64,000 nt of DNA from Pseudomonas khorasanensis (GTDB taxonomy: Bacteria > Pseudomonadota > Gammaproteobacteria > Pseudomonadales > Pseudomonadaceae), in NCBI RefSeq assembly GCF_014268505.2, contig NZ_JABWQP020000003.1, positions 186,001-250,000 of the forward strand, in the 5' to 3' direction. The number at the start of each line of letters is the position of its first letter. Position 1 is the first letter of the stretch. Both the position numbers and the translations under genes were made by a program. The notes under the pieces are model-generated. The model searched no databases, was not told the DNA's origin, and was given only the letters and a program-made list of their open reading frames with translations. Positions 1 to 8,982 of the stretch are shown one piece after another.

Positions 1-587
1 GCCGCATCATCCGCGTGGATACGATTGCCGTACAGCGGCGGATCGACCGCCACGCGATAACCGCGACGCACCTGCGTCAGCAGCCATTCACGACCCGGGC
101 CGTAAATACCGGTCAGGCGCAGCACGCTTGCCGGGATGCCGCCGTTGAGTGCGACCTGCTCGGCTTCAAGCATCAAGCGCCCCGAGTAACCGGCGGCGAC
201 AGTCTCGGAGGTCTCATCGACCCACGCCCCGTCCTGCTGGCCATACACACTACTGCTGGACACGAAGATCAGTCGCTCGGGCACTTGCCCGTAATCGTCC
301 AGCCAGCTCAGTACATTCTGCAAACCCTGGACATAAGCCTTGCGGTAGCCCTCTTCGTCGTGGTCGGTGGCCGCAGCGCAATACACCAGATAATCCACAG
401 CGCCCACCGGCCAGGTCGCCGGGCATTCTTCGCTGAACAGGTCGCCGGCCACACCGATCACGCCCTCAGGCAAGCGCGAGACATTACGGCGCAAGCCATG
501 GACTTCCCAGCCAGCGGCCAACAATTGTGTGGCCAGTCGACCGCCGACATCACCACAACCGGCAATCAAAACAGAAGGCGCGGACAT
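1..587 (-). CDS. NAD-dependent epimerase/dehydratase-like protein (3' end outside window)
   Basis: Reading leftward from ATG at 587 gives an open frame of 195 residues that runs off the window edge. The protein opens with a Rossmann nucleotide-binding loop (GCGDVGG, about residues 10-16). It continues with the features of extended SDR proteins: a VYCAA-type strand, an SSSSVYG segment and a TGIYGPGR segment. The usual YxxxK catalytic pair is not intact: the tyrosine is in YSGRLM, without the lysine four residues on. This fits the atypical YeeZ-like SDRs, so the reaction cannot be named. The gene is divergent from exbB, with about 190 bases between them. Being an SDR-fold protein is secure; the substrate is unknown. 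Confidence 0.8.
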   Translation of the reverse strand, partial: MSAPSVLIAGCGDVGGRLATQLLAAGWEVHGLRRNVSRLPEGVIGVAGDLFSEECPATWPVGAVDYLVYCAAATDHDEEGYRKAYVQGLQNVLSWLDDYGQVPERLIFVSSSSVYGQQDGAWVDETSETVAAGYSGRLMLEAEQVALNGGIPASVLRLTGIYGPGREWLLTQVRRGYRVAVDPPLYGNRIHADDA

Positions 588-775
588 CAGAAAACTCCCA
601 TCAGAAAGGCACAGACTAGCTCTGGCACAGGACGAACGGCTAGCGATCTCGAAAAAAAAGTTACTGTATTACTTTTGTTAACAAGAATTACTTGCAATAA
701 TGCACGCCACTTTTGTTCTCGGCCTCACGAGGCCTGGAAGAGCAACAACGTTTTTCTATCTCAGGTCCGGCCAGC

Positions 776-1729
776 ATGACACCTAATCAAATTCCCGCTT
801 CGCCAACCAAACGACCTCGCGCCTGGAGCGCTGTGGCGGCTCTGTTGCTCAGCCTGATGCTGGCACCCACTGCCGCGTTCGCCGACGCTCAAGCGCCAGC
901 CACTCCGGCCGCCACCGAACAGAGCGCACCTGCTGCGGCTCCCGCTGCTCCAGCCGCCGCCGATCCGGTGCAGGCTGTCGATGCCGCCGACGCACCTGAA
1001 GTCCTTGAAGCCGACAACACCCTGGGCATGGCCCACGACCTGTCGCCATGGGGCATGTACCAGAACGCGGACATCATCGTGAAAATCGTGATGATCGGCC
1101 TGGCCATCGCTTCGATCATCACCTGGACCATCTGGATCGCCAAAGGCTTCGAGCTGATGGGTGCCAAGCGTCGTCTGCGTGGTGAAATCGCCGCATTGAA
1201 GAAAGCCACCACCCTTAAAGAAGCCAGCGCCACCGCAGGCAAGGAAGGCACTCTGGCCAACCTGCTGGTGCACGATGCACTTGAAGAAATGCGCCTGTCG
1301 GTCAACAGCCGCGAGAAAGAAGGCATCAAGGAACGCGTCAGCTTCCGCCTCGAGCGCCTCGTCGCTGCCTGCGGCCGCAACATGAGCAGCGGCACCGGCG
1401 TGCTCGCCACCATCGGTTCGACTGCGCCTTTCGTGGGTCTGTTCGGTACCGTGTGGGGCATCATGAACTCCTTCATCGGCATCGCCAAAACCCAGACCAC
1501 CAACCTTGCCGTTGTGGCACCGGGTATTGCTGAAGCGCTGTTGGCCACTGCATTGGGTCTGGTTGCAGCGATCCCGGCGGTGGTGATCTACAACGTCTTC
1601 GCTCGCTCGATCGCCGGTTACAAGGCGCAGGTTTCCGATGCCTCGGCAGAAGTCCTGCTGCTGGTCAGCCGCGACCTCGACCACCAGCCTGAGCGCAGCT
1701 CGCAGCCGCACATGGTTAAAGTGGGGTAA
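776..1729 (+). CDS. exbB: TonB-system proton channel subunit ExbB
   Basis: MotA/TolQ/ExbB family protein of 317 residues; with ExbD it forms the inner-membrane proton channel that energises TonB. I chose ATG 776 over an upstream in-frame start because it places a signal-like hydrophobic stretch (AAFADA cleavage-type end) near the N-terminus. An Ala/Pro-rich periplasmic extension of about 60 residues follows, typical of Pseudomonas ExbB and absent from the short E. coli type. Three membrane segments follow: one near residues 105-125, then a pair in the C-terminal half containing the conserved GLFGTVWG and AEALLATALGL stretches. exbD starts 6 bases downstream and tonB overlaps exbD, so this is one operon. 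The upstream DNA at 655-705 is AT-rich and probably holds the promoter; I found no convincing Fur box. Confidence 0.95.
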   Translation: MTPNQIPASPTKRPRAWSAVAALLLSLMLAPTAAFADAQAPATPAATEQSAPAAAPAAPAAADPVQAVDAADAPEVLEADNTLGMAHDLSPWGMYQNADIIVKIVMIGLAIASIITWTIWIAKGFELMGAKRRLRGEIAALKKATTLKEASATAGKEGTLANLLVHDALEEMRLSVNSREKEGIKERVSFRLERLVAACGRNMSSGTGVLATIGSTAPFVGLFGTVWGIMNSFIGIAKTQTTNLAVVAPGIAEALLATALGLVAAIPAVVIYNVFARSIAGYKAQVSDASAEVLLLVSRDLDHQPERSSQPHMVKVG

Positions 1730-1735
1730 TCGGCC

Positions 1736-2164
1736 ATGGGCCTGCATTTGAAAGAAGGCGCAGACGACGATCTGGCCGAGAACCACGAAATCAACGTCAC
1801 GCCGTTCATCGACGTGATGCTGGTGCTGTTGATCATCTTCATGGTGGCCGCCCCGCTGGCCACTGTGGACATCAAAGTGGACCTGCCGGCGTCAACCGCC
1901 AAACCGGCGCCACGTCCAGAGAAACCGGTGTTCCTCAGCGTTAAAGCTGATCAGCGCCTGTTCCTCGGCGACGACGAAGTGAAAGCCGAAGCACTCGGCG
2001 CCACCCTCGACGCCAAGACCCAGGGCAAGAAAGACACCACCATCTTCTTCCAGGCCGATAAAGGCGTGGACTACGGCGACCTGATGAGCGTGATGGATAG
2101 CCTGCGCGCCGCCGGTTACCTGAAGGTCGGTCTGGTCGGACTTGAGACGGCAGTCAAGAAATGA
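1736..2164 (+). CDS. exbD: TonB-system subunit ExbD
   Basis: ExbD/TolR family protein of 142 residues, with a short cytoplasmic N-terminus, one membrane helix (about residues 24-44) and a periplasmic domain. The helix begins with INVTPFIDVML, which carries the aspartate that is protonated in this family. It partners ExbB to convert the proton gradient into movement of TonB. It starts 6 bases after exbB, and its stop codon overlaps the tonB start (ATGA, 2161-2164), so translation of the pair is probably coupled. Length and motifs are those of a standard ExbD. Confidence 0.96.
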   Translation: MGLHLKEGADDDLAENHEINVTPFIDVMLVLLIIFMVAAPLATVDIKVDLPASTAKPAPRPEKPVFLSVKADQRLFLGDDEVKAEALGATLDAKTQGKKDTTIFFQADKGVDYGDLMSVMDSLRAAGYLKVGLVGLETAVKK

Positions 2165-2907
2165 TCACGACGCGCCATAAGCTGACGCGTTACAGCGGTA
2201 GCCTGGCCGTGGTGCTGGGCGTGCACGCGCTGGCCATCGCGCTGGCGCTGAACTGGACCGCCCGCCCGCCCATCGAATTGCCCCCACAGGCAATGATGGT
2301 CGAGCTGGCTCCGTTGCCTGCCCCGCCACCGCCGGCTCCGCCGAAAGTCGTCACACCGCCGCAGCCACCGGCTCCGGTTGAAGAGTTGCCGATTCCGAAA
2401 CTGGCCGAAGCACCGAAAGCGGAAATCGCGGTGCCTAAACCCAAGCCGAAGCCAAAGCCTAAACCGCCGAAGCCGGTCGAGAAGAAGCAGCCCGAGCCGC
2501 CGAAGGAAAAACCCTCCGAGGAGAAACCGGCCGACACCCAGCCGACCCAGGCACCGACGCAGAAATCCGCCGCACCTGCTCCAGGTCCGTCGCCAGCGCA
2601 ATTGGCTGCCAAGGCCAGTTGGCAAGGCACTCTGCTTGCGCATTTGGCCAAATACAAAAAGTACCCGCAAAGTGCTCAGTCGCGGGGCAAGGAAGGCTTG
2701 AACCGCCTTCGCTTCGTGGTCGATGGCGAAGGTAATGTACTGTCGTTCGAACTGGTGGGCCGTTCCGGTAACGCCGATCTGGACCGGGCGACCCTGGAAA
2801 TGATCCGCCGCGCCCAGCCACTGCCCAAGCCTCCGGCCGACATGCTGAACAACGGCTCGATCGAAATTGTTGCGCCGTTTGTTTATTCGCTCGAACGTCG
2901 CCGCTAA
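2161..2907 (+). CDS. tonB: Energy transducer TonB
   Basis: TonB protein of 248 residues. A short cytoplasmic end and one N-terminal anchor helix (about residues 12-32) are followed by a long Pro-rich periplasmic linker (about 35-140) with Pro-Lys repeats (KPKPKPKPKP) and Glu-Pro stretches. The globular C-terminal domain (about 150-245) has the YPQSAQSRGKEGLNRLRFVVD-like core of the TonB_C fold. It carries energy across the periplasm to siderophore and vitamin receptors. It is the last gene of exbB-exbD-tonB. A REP pair and a strong hairpin follow it. Pseudomonads often have several TonB proteins; the tight linkage to exbBD suggests this is the general iron-transport TonB. Confidence 0.95.
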   Translation: MITTRHKLTRYSGSLAVVLGVHALAIALALNWTARPPIELPPQAMMVELAPLPAPPPPAPPKVVTPPQPPAPVEELPIPKLAEAPKAEIAVPKPKPKPKPKPPKPVEKKQPEPPKEKPSEEKPADTQPTQAPTQKSAAPAPGPSPAQLAAKASWQGTLLAHLAKYKKYPQSAQSRGKEGLNRLRFVVDGEGNVLSFELVGRSGNADLDRATLEMIRRAQPLPKPPADMLNNGSIEIVAPFVYSLERRR

Positions 2908-2924
2908 GAAGCACCGCAATACCC

Positions 2925-3013
2925 TGTGGGAGCGAGCTTGCTCGCGAAGGGGCCAGGTCAGTCAGAGCAGTTTCGTCGGACATACCGCATTCGCGAGCAA
3001 GCTCGCTCCCACA
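2925..3013. repeat. Inverted pair of REP elements
   Basis: The P. fluorescens-type REP core (GTGGGAGCGAGCTTGCTCGC) occurs at about 2925-2950, and its inverse complement at about 2991-3013. The pair lies between tonB and its terminator-like hairpin. The two copies face each other, as in BIME structures. Confidence 0.9.
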
Positions 3014-3041
3014 ATAGATGTGTTAACCAATAGATCCAGCC

Positions 3042-3065
3042 AAAAGGCACCGAAAGGTGCCTTTT
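3042..3065 (+). terminator. Rho-independent terminator after tonB
   Basis: A perfect 10-bp stem (AAAAGGCACC / GGTGCCTTTT) closes a GAAA loop and ends in TTTT. It lies 135 bases after tonB and before oxyR, so it should end the exbBD-tonB transcript. The A-rich left arm could also make it work in the opposite direction. Confidence 0.85.
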
Positions 3066-3183
3066 GCATATCTGCCAGCGGCAAACCGATCTCGACCGGT
3101 GTCGCACTCAGCACTCAGTCTGATAACGTGCGTCTATCGATTGCAGCCGGTATGCTTGGCGCGCATCTTCATGGACGCTTGCT

Positions 3184-4113
3184 ATGACCCTCACAGAATT
3201 ACGCTACATCGTTACTCTCGCCCAAGAACAGCATTTCGGTCACGCGGCCGAGCGTTGCCACGTCAGTCAGCCGACGCTGTCGGTGGGCGTGAAAAAACTT
3301 GAAGACGAACTCGGTGTGCTGATTTTCGAGCGCAGCAAAAGCGCCGTGCGCCTGACTCCGGTCGGCGAAGGCATCGTCGCCCAGGCGCAGAAAGTGCTTG
3401 AGCAGGCCCAGGGCATCCGCGAACTCGCCCAGGCTGGCAAGAATCAGCTGACCGCTCCGCTGAAAGTCGGCGCGATTTACACCGTTGGCCCGTATCTGTT
3501 CCCGCATTTGATTCCACAACTGCACCGGGTCGCCCCGCAGATGCCGTTGTACATCGAAGAAAACTTCACCCACGTACTGCGCGACAAACTGCGCAACGGC
3601 GAACTCGACGCGATCATCATTGCCCTGCCGTTCAACGAAGCCGACGTACTGACACTGCCGCTGTATGACGAGCCGTTCTACGTACTGATGCCGGCAACGC
3701 ATCCGTGGACCCAGAAAGAAACCATCGACGCCGGCCTGCTCAACGACAAGAGCCTGCTGTTGCTCGGCGAAGGTCACTGCTTCCGCGATCAAGTCCTCGA
3801 AGCCTGCCCGACTTTGGCCAAAGGCAACGACGGCGCCAAGCACACCACGGTCGAATCCAGCTCGCTGGAAACTATCCGTCACATGGTCGCCTCCGGTCTG
3901 GGCATCTCGATCTTGCCGCTCTCGGCGGTCGACAGCCATCACTACGCCCCGGGCGTTATAGAAGTGCGTCCGCTGACGCCGCCGGTGCCGTTCCGCACCG
4001 TGGCCATTGCCTGGCGCGCCAGTTTTCCGCGGCCCAAAGCCATCGAGATTCTCGCCGACTCCATTCGCCTGTGCTCGGTGGCCAAGCCTGCCGCGCCGGT
4101 TGCAGCTGGTTAA
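3184..4113 (+). CDS. oxyR: Peroxide-sensing LysR-type regulator OxyR
   Basis: LysR-family regulator of 309 residues. The N-terminal winged helix-turn-helix (about 1-60) starts with the MTLTELRYIV type of sequence. The effector domain carries Cys199 and Cys208 in HCFRDQVLEAC, the two cysteines that form the regulatory disulphide in OxyR, at exactly the E. coli numbering. It activates catalase, alkyl hydroperoxide reductase and related genes on H2O2 exposure. recG starts 9 bases downstream. The oxyR-recG pairing is conserved in Pseudomonas, where co-transcription is known from P. aeruginosa and P. putida (family knowledge). Confidence 0.97.
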   Translation: MTLTELRYIVTLAQEQHFGHAAERCHVSQPTLSVGVKKLEDELGVLIFERSKSAVRLTPVGEGIVAQAQKVLEQAQGIRELAQAGKNQLTAPLKVGAIYTVGPYLFPHLIPQLHRVAPQMPLYIEENFTHVLRDKLRNGELDAIIIALPFNEADVLTLPLYDEPFYVLMPATHPWTQKETIDAGLLNDKSLLLLGEGHCFRDQVLEACPTLAKGNDGAKHTTVESSSLETIRHMVASGLGISILPLSAVDSHHYAPGVIEVRPLTPPVPFRTVAIAWRASFPRPKAIEILADSIRLCSVAKPAAPVAAG

Positions 4114-4122
4114 ACGAGCGTC

Positions 4123-6198
4123 ATGACGGAGCTGTCGCAAGTGTCGGTGACGGCACTCAAGGGTGTCGGGGAAGCCATGGCCGAGAAACTGGCCAAGGTC
4201 GGCCTGGAAAACCTCCAGGACGTGCTGTTTCATCTGCCGCTGCGTTATCAGGATCGCACCCGCGTGGTGCCGATTGGCGCGTTGCGGCCGGGACAGGACG
4301 CCGTGGTCGAGGGCACCGTCAGCGGCGCCGACGTGGTCATGGGCCGCCGTCGCAGTCTGGTCGTGCGCTTGCAGGACGGCACCGGCGGACTCAGCCTGCG
4401 TTTCTACCATTTCAGCAACGCGCAAAAAGAAGGCCTCAAGCGTGGCACGCGGGTTCGTTGCTACGGCGAAGCCCGGCCCGGCGCGTCAGGCCTGGAAATC
4501 TACCACCCGGAATATCGCGCGATTACTGGCGACGAACCGCCGCCAGTGGATGAAACCCTGACCCCGGTCTATCCGCTTACCGAAGGCCTGACCCAACAAC
4601 GTCTACGCCAGTTATGCATGCAGACGCTGACCCTGCTCAAGCCCTCGACCTTGCCCGACTGGCTGCCGACCGAGCTGGCCCGCGATTATCAACTGGCGCC
4701 GCTGGCCGATGCGATCCGCTATCTGCACAACCCGCCCGCCGACGCCGACGTTGACGAACTCGCCCTCGGACATCATTGGGCACAGCATCGCCTCGCTTTC
4801 GAAGAACTGCTCACGCATCAACTGTCGCAGCAGCGCCTGCGCGAGAGTATGCGTTCGCTGCGCGCGCCGGCGATGCCGAAAGCCACGAAGCTGCCGCCCA
4901 AATACCTGCAAAACCTCGGATTCAAGCCCACCGGCGCTCAGCAGCGAGTCGGCAACGAAATCGCCTACGACCTCAGCCAGCATGAACCGATGTTGCGGCT
5001 GATTCAGGGCGACGTCGGCGCGGGTAAAACCGTGGTCGCTGCCCTCGCGGCACTGCAAGCGCTGGAGGCCGGTTACCAGGTCGCGCTGATGGCGCCGACC
5101 GAGATCCTCGCTGAACAGCACTTCATCACCTTCAAGCGCTGGCTCGAACCGCTGGGCATCGAGGTCGCGTGGCTGGCCGGCAAGCTCAAGGGCAAAAACC
5201 GCGTCGCCGCCCTGGAACAGATCGCCAGCGGCACGCCAATGGTGGTCGGCACGCATGCGCTGTTTCAGGATGAAGTGCAATTCAAGAATCTCGCGCTGGT
5301 GATCATCGACGAACAACACCGCTTCGGCGTGCAGCAGCGTTTGGCGCTGCGGCAGAAAGGCGTCGGCGGGCGCATGTGCCCGCACCAACTGATCATGACC
5401 GCCACGCCGATTCCACGAACGCTGGCAATGAGCGCCTACGCCGACCTCGACACCTCGATCCTCGACGAACTGCCGCCCGGGCGAACGCCGGTCAACACCG
5501 TGCTGGTCACCGACACGCGCCGCGTCGAAGTCATCGAACGGGTGCGCGGTGCCTGCGCCGAGGGTCGCCAGGCCTATTGGGTATGCACGCTGATCGAAGA
5601 GTCCGAAGAGCTGACCTGCCAGGCCGCCGAAACCACGTTCGAAGACCTCACCGCTGCTCTCGGCGAATTGAAGGTCGGGCTGATTCACGGACGCATGAAA
5701 CCTGTCGAGAAAGCCGCCGTGATGGCCGAATTCAAGGCCGGCAACCTGCAACTGCTGGTTGCCACGACGGTGATCGAAGTCGGCGTAGACGTGCCCAATG
5801 CCAGCCTGATGATCATCGAAAACCCCGAACGCCTGGGCCTCGCGCAACTGCACCAGTTGCGCGGTCGCGTTGGCCGGGGCAGCGCGGCGAGCCATTGCGT
5901 GCTGCTCTATCATCCCCCGCTGTCGCAGATCGGTCGCCAGCGCCTGGGGATCATGCGCGAGACCAATGACGGTTTCGTCATCGCCGAGAAAGACCTCGAA
6001 CTGCGTGGCCCCGGGGAAATGCTCGGTACGCGCCAGACCGGCCTGCTGCAGTTCAAGGTCGCCGACCTGATGCGCGACGCCGATTTGTTGCCCGCCGTGC
6101 GCGACGCCGCGCAAGCCTTGCTCGAACGCTGGCCGACCCACGTTAGCCCGCTGCTCGACCGCTGGCTGCGCCATGGGCAGCAATACGGCCAAGTGTGA
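4123..6198 (+). CDS. recG: ATP-dependent DNA helicase RecG
   Basis: RecG of 691 residues, the usual length. It reverses and remodels stalled replication forks and branch-migrates Holliday junctions. An N-terminal wedge/OB domain (about 1-160) is followed by a superfamily 2 helicase core. Visible motifs are Walker A GDVGAGKT (about 299-306), the DEQH box (about 391-394, IIDEQHRFGVQQR), TATPIPRTLAM (motif III) and the motif VI stretch QLRGRVGRG. The start is the ATG 9 bases after the oxyR stop. It is co-directional with oxyR and probably co-transcribed. Confidence 0.97.
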   Translation: MTELSQVSVTALKGVGEAMAEKLAKVGLENLQDVLFHLPLRYQDRTRVVPIGALRPGQDAVVEGTVSGADVVMGRRRSLVVRLQDGTGGLSLRFYHFSNAQKEGLKRGTRVRCYGEARPGASGLEIYHPEYRAITGDEPPPVDETLTPVYPLTEGLTQQRLRQLCMQTLTLLKPSTLPDWLPTELARDYQLAPLADAIRYLHNPPADADVDELALGHHWAQHRLAFEELLTHQLSQQRLRESMRSLRAPAMPKATKLPPKYLQNLGFKPTGAQQRVGNEIAYDLSQHEPMLRLIQGDVGAGKTVVAALAALQALEAGYQVALMAPTEILAEQHFITFKRWLEPLGIEVAWLAGKLKGKNRVAALEQIASGTPMVVGTHALFQDEVQFKNLALVIIDEQHRFGVQQRLALRQKGVGGRMCPHQLIMTATPIPRTLAMSAYADLDTSILDELPPGRTPVNTVLVTDTRRVEVIERVRGACAEGRQAYWVCTLIEESEELTCQAAETTFEDLTAALGELKVGLIHGRMKPVEKAAVMAEFKAGNLQLLVATTVIEVGVDVPNASLMIIENPERLGLAQLHQLRGRVGRGSAASHCVLLYHPPLSQIGRQRLGIMRETNDGFVIAEKDLELRGPGEMLGTRQTGLLQFKVADLMRDADLLPAVRDAAQALLERWPTHVSPLLDRWLRHGQQYGQV

Positions 6199-6277
6199 GC
6201 ACGGTCGCAGTTTCTGACAGAACCTTCCCGGCAAGCTGGTTATACTCCTGCCATTGTTTCAAAAACGGATCCAGACC

Positions 6278-7678
6278 ATGACCGAAGCTGCCCTCGTCCC
6301 CGAATCTCCGCAGGCTCCGTCTGTTATTCGGCTGCTGCTCAACAAGCTGGGCGTTGCCTACGAAGAAGTCATCGACCACCACGGCCTCAATCCTTCGCGC
6401 AAGGTGCAGGCTGTGTTGCTGGACGACGCTGTCGGTGCGCTGATGGTGCTGTTTCCCCAGAGCCAGTTGCTGGATCTCAATCGCCTCGCCGAACTGACCG
6501 GCCGTCGGCTGACCGCCGTCTCGACCGAGCGCCTGGAAAAGATGCTCGGCAAACACAGCCTGAGCCTGTTGCCAGGCCTGCCGGCGCTGACCAGCTCGCC
6601 GTGCCTGTACGAAGAAAGCCTGCTGCGCGAGCCGAAGCTGCTGATCAACTCCGGCGAACCGGGCGTGCTGCTGGAAATCTCCAGCGAACACTTCAAGTCC
6701 ATGCTGACCAAGGCCAGCGCCGCCAACTTCGGCGAAGCCCTGAGCAGCATCCGCCCGAACCTCGACCGCCCGGACGATGACCGCGAGGAAATCACCCAGG
6801 CCGTGCAGGCGTTCACCGCGCGGCGTATTCAGCAGCGTCTGGAAGCAACGATCGAAATCCCACCGCTGGCCGAAACCGCCCAGAAAATCATCAAGCTGCG
6901 CGTTGATCCGAACGCCACCATCGACGACATCACCGGCGTGGTCGAAACAGACCCTGCGTTGGCCGCACAAGTGGTGAGCTGGGCAGCGTCGCCGTACTAC
7001 GCCTCGCCGGGCAAGATTCGGTCGGTGGAAGACGCGATCGTCCGCGTGCTCGGCTTCGACCTGGTCATCAACCTGGCGCTGGGCCTGGCCCTCGGCAAGA
7101 CCCTGAGCCTGCCGAAAGATCATCCGCAACACACCACGCCGTACTGGCAGCAGTCGATCTACACCGCCGCCGTCATCGAAGGCCTGACCCGCGCCATGCC
7201 GCGCGCCCAGCGTCCGGAAGCAGGCCTGACCTATCTGGCCGGTCTGCTGCACAACTTCGGTTACTTGCTGCTGGCGCATGTGTTCCCGCCGCACTTCTCG
7301 CTGATCTGCCGCCACCTGGAGGTCAACCCGCACCTGTGTCACAGCTACATCGAGCAACACCTGCTGGGCATCAGCCGCGAACAGATCGGCTCGTGGCTGA
7401 TGCGCTACTGGGACATGCCGGACGAACTGGCAACCGCCCTGCGCTTTCAGCACGACCCAAGCTACGACGGCGCCTACGCTGAATACCCGAACCTCGTCTG
7501 CCTGGCCGTGCGCCTGTTGCGCAGTCGCGGGATTGGCTCCGGGCCGGATGAAGACATCCCTGACGCCCTGCTCGAACGCGTCGGCTTGAGTCGCGAAAAA
7601 GCCAACGACGTCGTCAGCAAAGTCCTCGAAGCCGAAGTCCTGCTGCGCGAACTGGCCTCGCAGTTCAGCCAGGGCTGA
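6278..7678 (+). CDS. YbaK/aa-tRNA-deacylase-like plus HDOD domain protein (PA5346-like)
   Basis: Protein of 466 residues with two parts. Residues about 15-165 resemble the YbaK/ProX fold of aminoacyl-tRNA editing proteins. Residues about 190-400 form an HDOD domain (IPPLAETAQKIIKL start, DPALAAQVV, HNFGYLLLAHVF), a signalling module related to HD phosphohydrolases but usually lacking catalysis. I chose ATG 6278 over the upstream in-frame TTG because it fits the family. It stands alone downstream of recG with a 79-base gap, and corresponds by position to PAO1 PA5346. The role is not known; HDOD proteins often act in signal output or motility. The domain calls are solid, the function open. Confidence 0.85.
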   Translation: MTEAALVPESPQAPSVIRLLLNKLGVAYEEVIDHHGLNPSRKVQAVLLDDAVGALMVLFPQSQLLDLNRLAELTGRRLTAVSTERLEKMLGKHSLSLLPGLPALTSSPCLYEESLLREPKLLINSGEPGVLLEISSEHFKSMLTKASAANFGEALSSIRPNLDRPDDDREEITQAVQAFTARRIQQRLEATIEIPPLAETAQKIIKLRVDPNATIDDITGVVETDPALAAQVVSWAASPYYASPGKIRSVEDAIVRVLGFDLVINLALGLALGKTLSLPKDHPQHTTPYWQQSIYTAAVIEGLTRAMPRAQRPEAGLTYLAGLLHNFGYLLLAHVFPPHFSLICRHLEVNPHLCHSYIEQHLLGISREQIGSWLMRYWDMPDELATALRFQHDPSYDGAYAEYPNLVCLAVRLLRSRGIGSGPDEDIPDALLERVGLSREKANDVVSKVLEAEVLLRELASQFSQG

Positions 7679-7717
7679 AACAAAACAGGCCCGCTCCCAA
7701 GGATTTACACGAATCCC

Positions 7718-7743
7718 CTGTGGGAGCGAGCCTGCTCGCGAAA
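7718..7743. repeat. Single REP element
   Basis: One copy of the GTGGGAGCGAGCCTGCTCGC palindrome after the HDOD gene, the same family as the REP pairs elsewhere in the window. Confidence 0.85.
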
Positions 7744-7787
7744 AATCCAACCCAATCAACCTGACCACACCTGATCAAGCCTTGATT

Positions 7788-7839
7788 GATCGTTCCCACG
7801 CTCTGCGTGGGAATGCATCCCGTGACGCTCCGCGTCACC
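7788..7839. repeat. Second intergenic repeat family, two tandem palindromes
   Basis: Two short hairpins lie side by side: GTTCCCACGCTCTGCGTGGGAA, then GTGACGCTCCGCGTCAC. This two-hairpin unit is a repeat family common between genes of the P. fluorescens group and distinct from the REP core at 7718. It lies in the convergent space between the HDOD gene and the next gene and could also serve as a terminator for either. Confidence 0.75.
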
Positions 7840-7853
7840 GCCCCACCGCAGTC

Positions 7854-8237
7854 TCAAGCCTTAGGCTTGGCCTTCCTCGGCTTCAGATACTTCATCAACC
7901 CCTGAAACCACATCACCAGCGCCGGGTTGCCCTTGAGCTGGATCGACTTGTCCTGAATCCCCTGCATAAACGCCAACTGCTTGTTCTTAGCTTGCATCGT
8001 CGCAAAGCCATAACCCGCATCTTTAAACGCAATCGCAAACGCCGGCTCCGCCACCACGCCGGATTTGCTGGTGATGCGCTGATCCTTCACTACAAAATGC
8101 CGCGCCACTTTCCCATCCAGCGTCTGCAGCTGAAACACCAGATCCTTGTCACCCAACTGCTGCTGGAACGCAGGATTTGTCCGGCTGGCCTTACCCATCA
8201 ACAAACCCATCATCCACAGAAGAAAACGAAATTTCAT
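7854..8237 (-). CDS. Small SCP2-like protein (PA5347-like)
   Basis: A 127-residue protein with a short hydrophobic start (MKFRFLLWMMGLLMG). The C-terminal half resembles SCP2-like lipid-binding proteins (AFAIAFKDAGYGF, then QLKGNPALVMWF, then a Lys/Pro-rich tail). I chose ATG 8237 because a TGAGG Shine-Dalgarno-like sequence lies about 8 bases upstream; the longer frame would use a GTG two codons earlier. By position it matches PAO1 PA5347, which directly precedes the HU gene there. Here the HU gene lies 45 kb away, so this is the last core gene before the accessory region. Lipid binding is inferred from weak similarity only. Confidence 0.7.
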   Translation of the reverse strand: MKFRFLLWMMGLLMGKASRTNPAFQQQLGDKDLVFQLQTLDGKVARHFVVKDQRITSKSGVVAEPAFAIAFKDAGYGFATMQAKNKQLAFMQGIQDKSIQLKGNPALVMWFQGLMKYLKPRKAKPKA

Positions 8238-8605
8238 GCGCACAGCCTCAAAAGGAAAATGAACGGCCGGGGCAGTGTAAGGGATTCGGACGATAACGCC
8301 AGTATCCAGCTCCGTTGGAAGAGGATGCAGACAAGTTCGCGCACGATGACTGCCGGGTCACAATTCTGCAAGCAACGTCCTACACCTGTTAAAACACATC
8401 CCGGTAGGAGCTGGCGAAGCCTGCGATCTTTTGATCTTCCGCCCCGCAAATCTATGGGAAATTTCCTGCGAACTGCGGGGTGGTACGTGAACTAGGCGAG
8501 CTGAAGCATCATCGATAGGCTTTCTGCGTCATCGCAAATTCGGTGACCGGATGTGCAAGTCCGAATTCGGGAGCAATTATTTCTTACTCCACGGGATTTA
8601 CACCG
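8238..8605. other. Intergenic region with one REP-like unit and a short inverted repeat
   Basis: 368 bases without a convincing gene. A third repeat type (GTAGGAGCTGGCGAAGCCTGCG) spans about 8404-8437. A 7-bp inverted repeat (AATTCGG at 8537-8543 and CCGAATT at 8561-8567) lies just upstream of the DUF6124-like gene and could form a hairpin in its leader. This is the left edge of the accessory insertion relative to the PAO1 order. I see no direct repeat, tRNA fragment or integrase here. Confidence 0.6.
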
Positions 8606-8967
8606 ATGACAAATTCGACAACCTGCACCGAGGCCACGTCCCCCTACGAATCCTTCGATTCGAGAAAGCTACACGAAGCCGCCGAACGCGCCCTCGATAC
8701 CACTTCGGCAAATCCCACCACCCTACGGCCCCACGTCGCGGAGGCCTGTTTACCCTGAACCCGGACATCGACGCCGAAGCCCTTCTGGCCAACGCCTCGG
8801 AAGACCTGCTGTCCATCAGCACCATCGCTGCGGATCTCGCGGACAACGTCGATGGCTCACGCCGTTCGGTAGCCCTTGCCCTGAGCAGAATGGCGGACGG
8901 TGTGCGGCTGATGGTGGAAGGGACGCTCGACCAGATTGAAGTGCGAAGCGTGGCGGCCAAGTCGTAG
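8606..8967 (+). pseudogene. DUF6124-like protein split by a frameshift
   Basis: The frame from ATG 8606 encodes a start typical of the small Pseudomonas DUF6124 (formerly DUF3077) proteins: SPYESFDSRKLHEAAERALD. At about 8698 it moves out of frame. The rest of the family sequence (YHFGKSHHP, then NPDIDAEALLANASEDLLS and DGSRRSVALALSRMADGV) continues in another frame to the stop at 8967. Family members read ALDHYF or similar at the join; losing one base in the GATCAC-type segment at 8698-8700 explains the shift. Both halves look otherwise well preserved, so this is a recent mutation, a sequencing error or, less likely, programmed frameshifting. Family function is unknown. Confidence 0.8.
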
Positions 8968-8982
8968 CGAGATTTGCGGATG

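Noticed and set aside
655..705. Possible Fur box upstream of exbB
   Set aside because: The AT-rich stretch shares only scattered positions with the 19-base consensus; iron control is likely for this operon but not supported by a clear site.
761..1786. Minus-strand frame of 341 residues across exbB
   Set aside because: Antisense shadow of exbB, rich in Gly, His and Gln, without a ribosome site.
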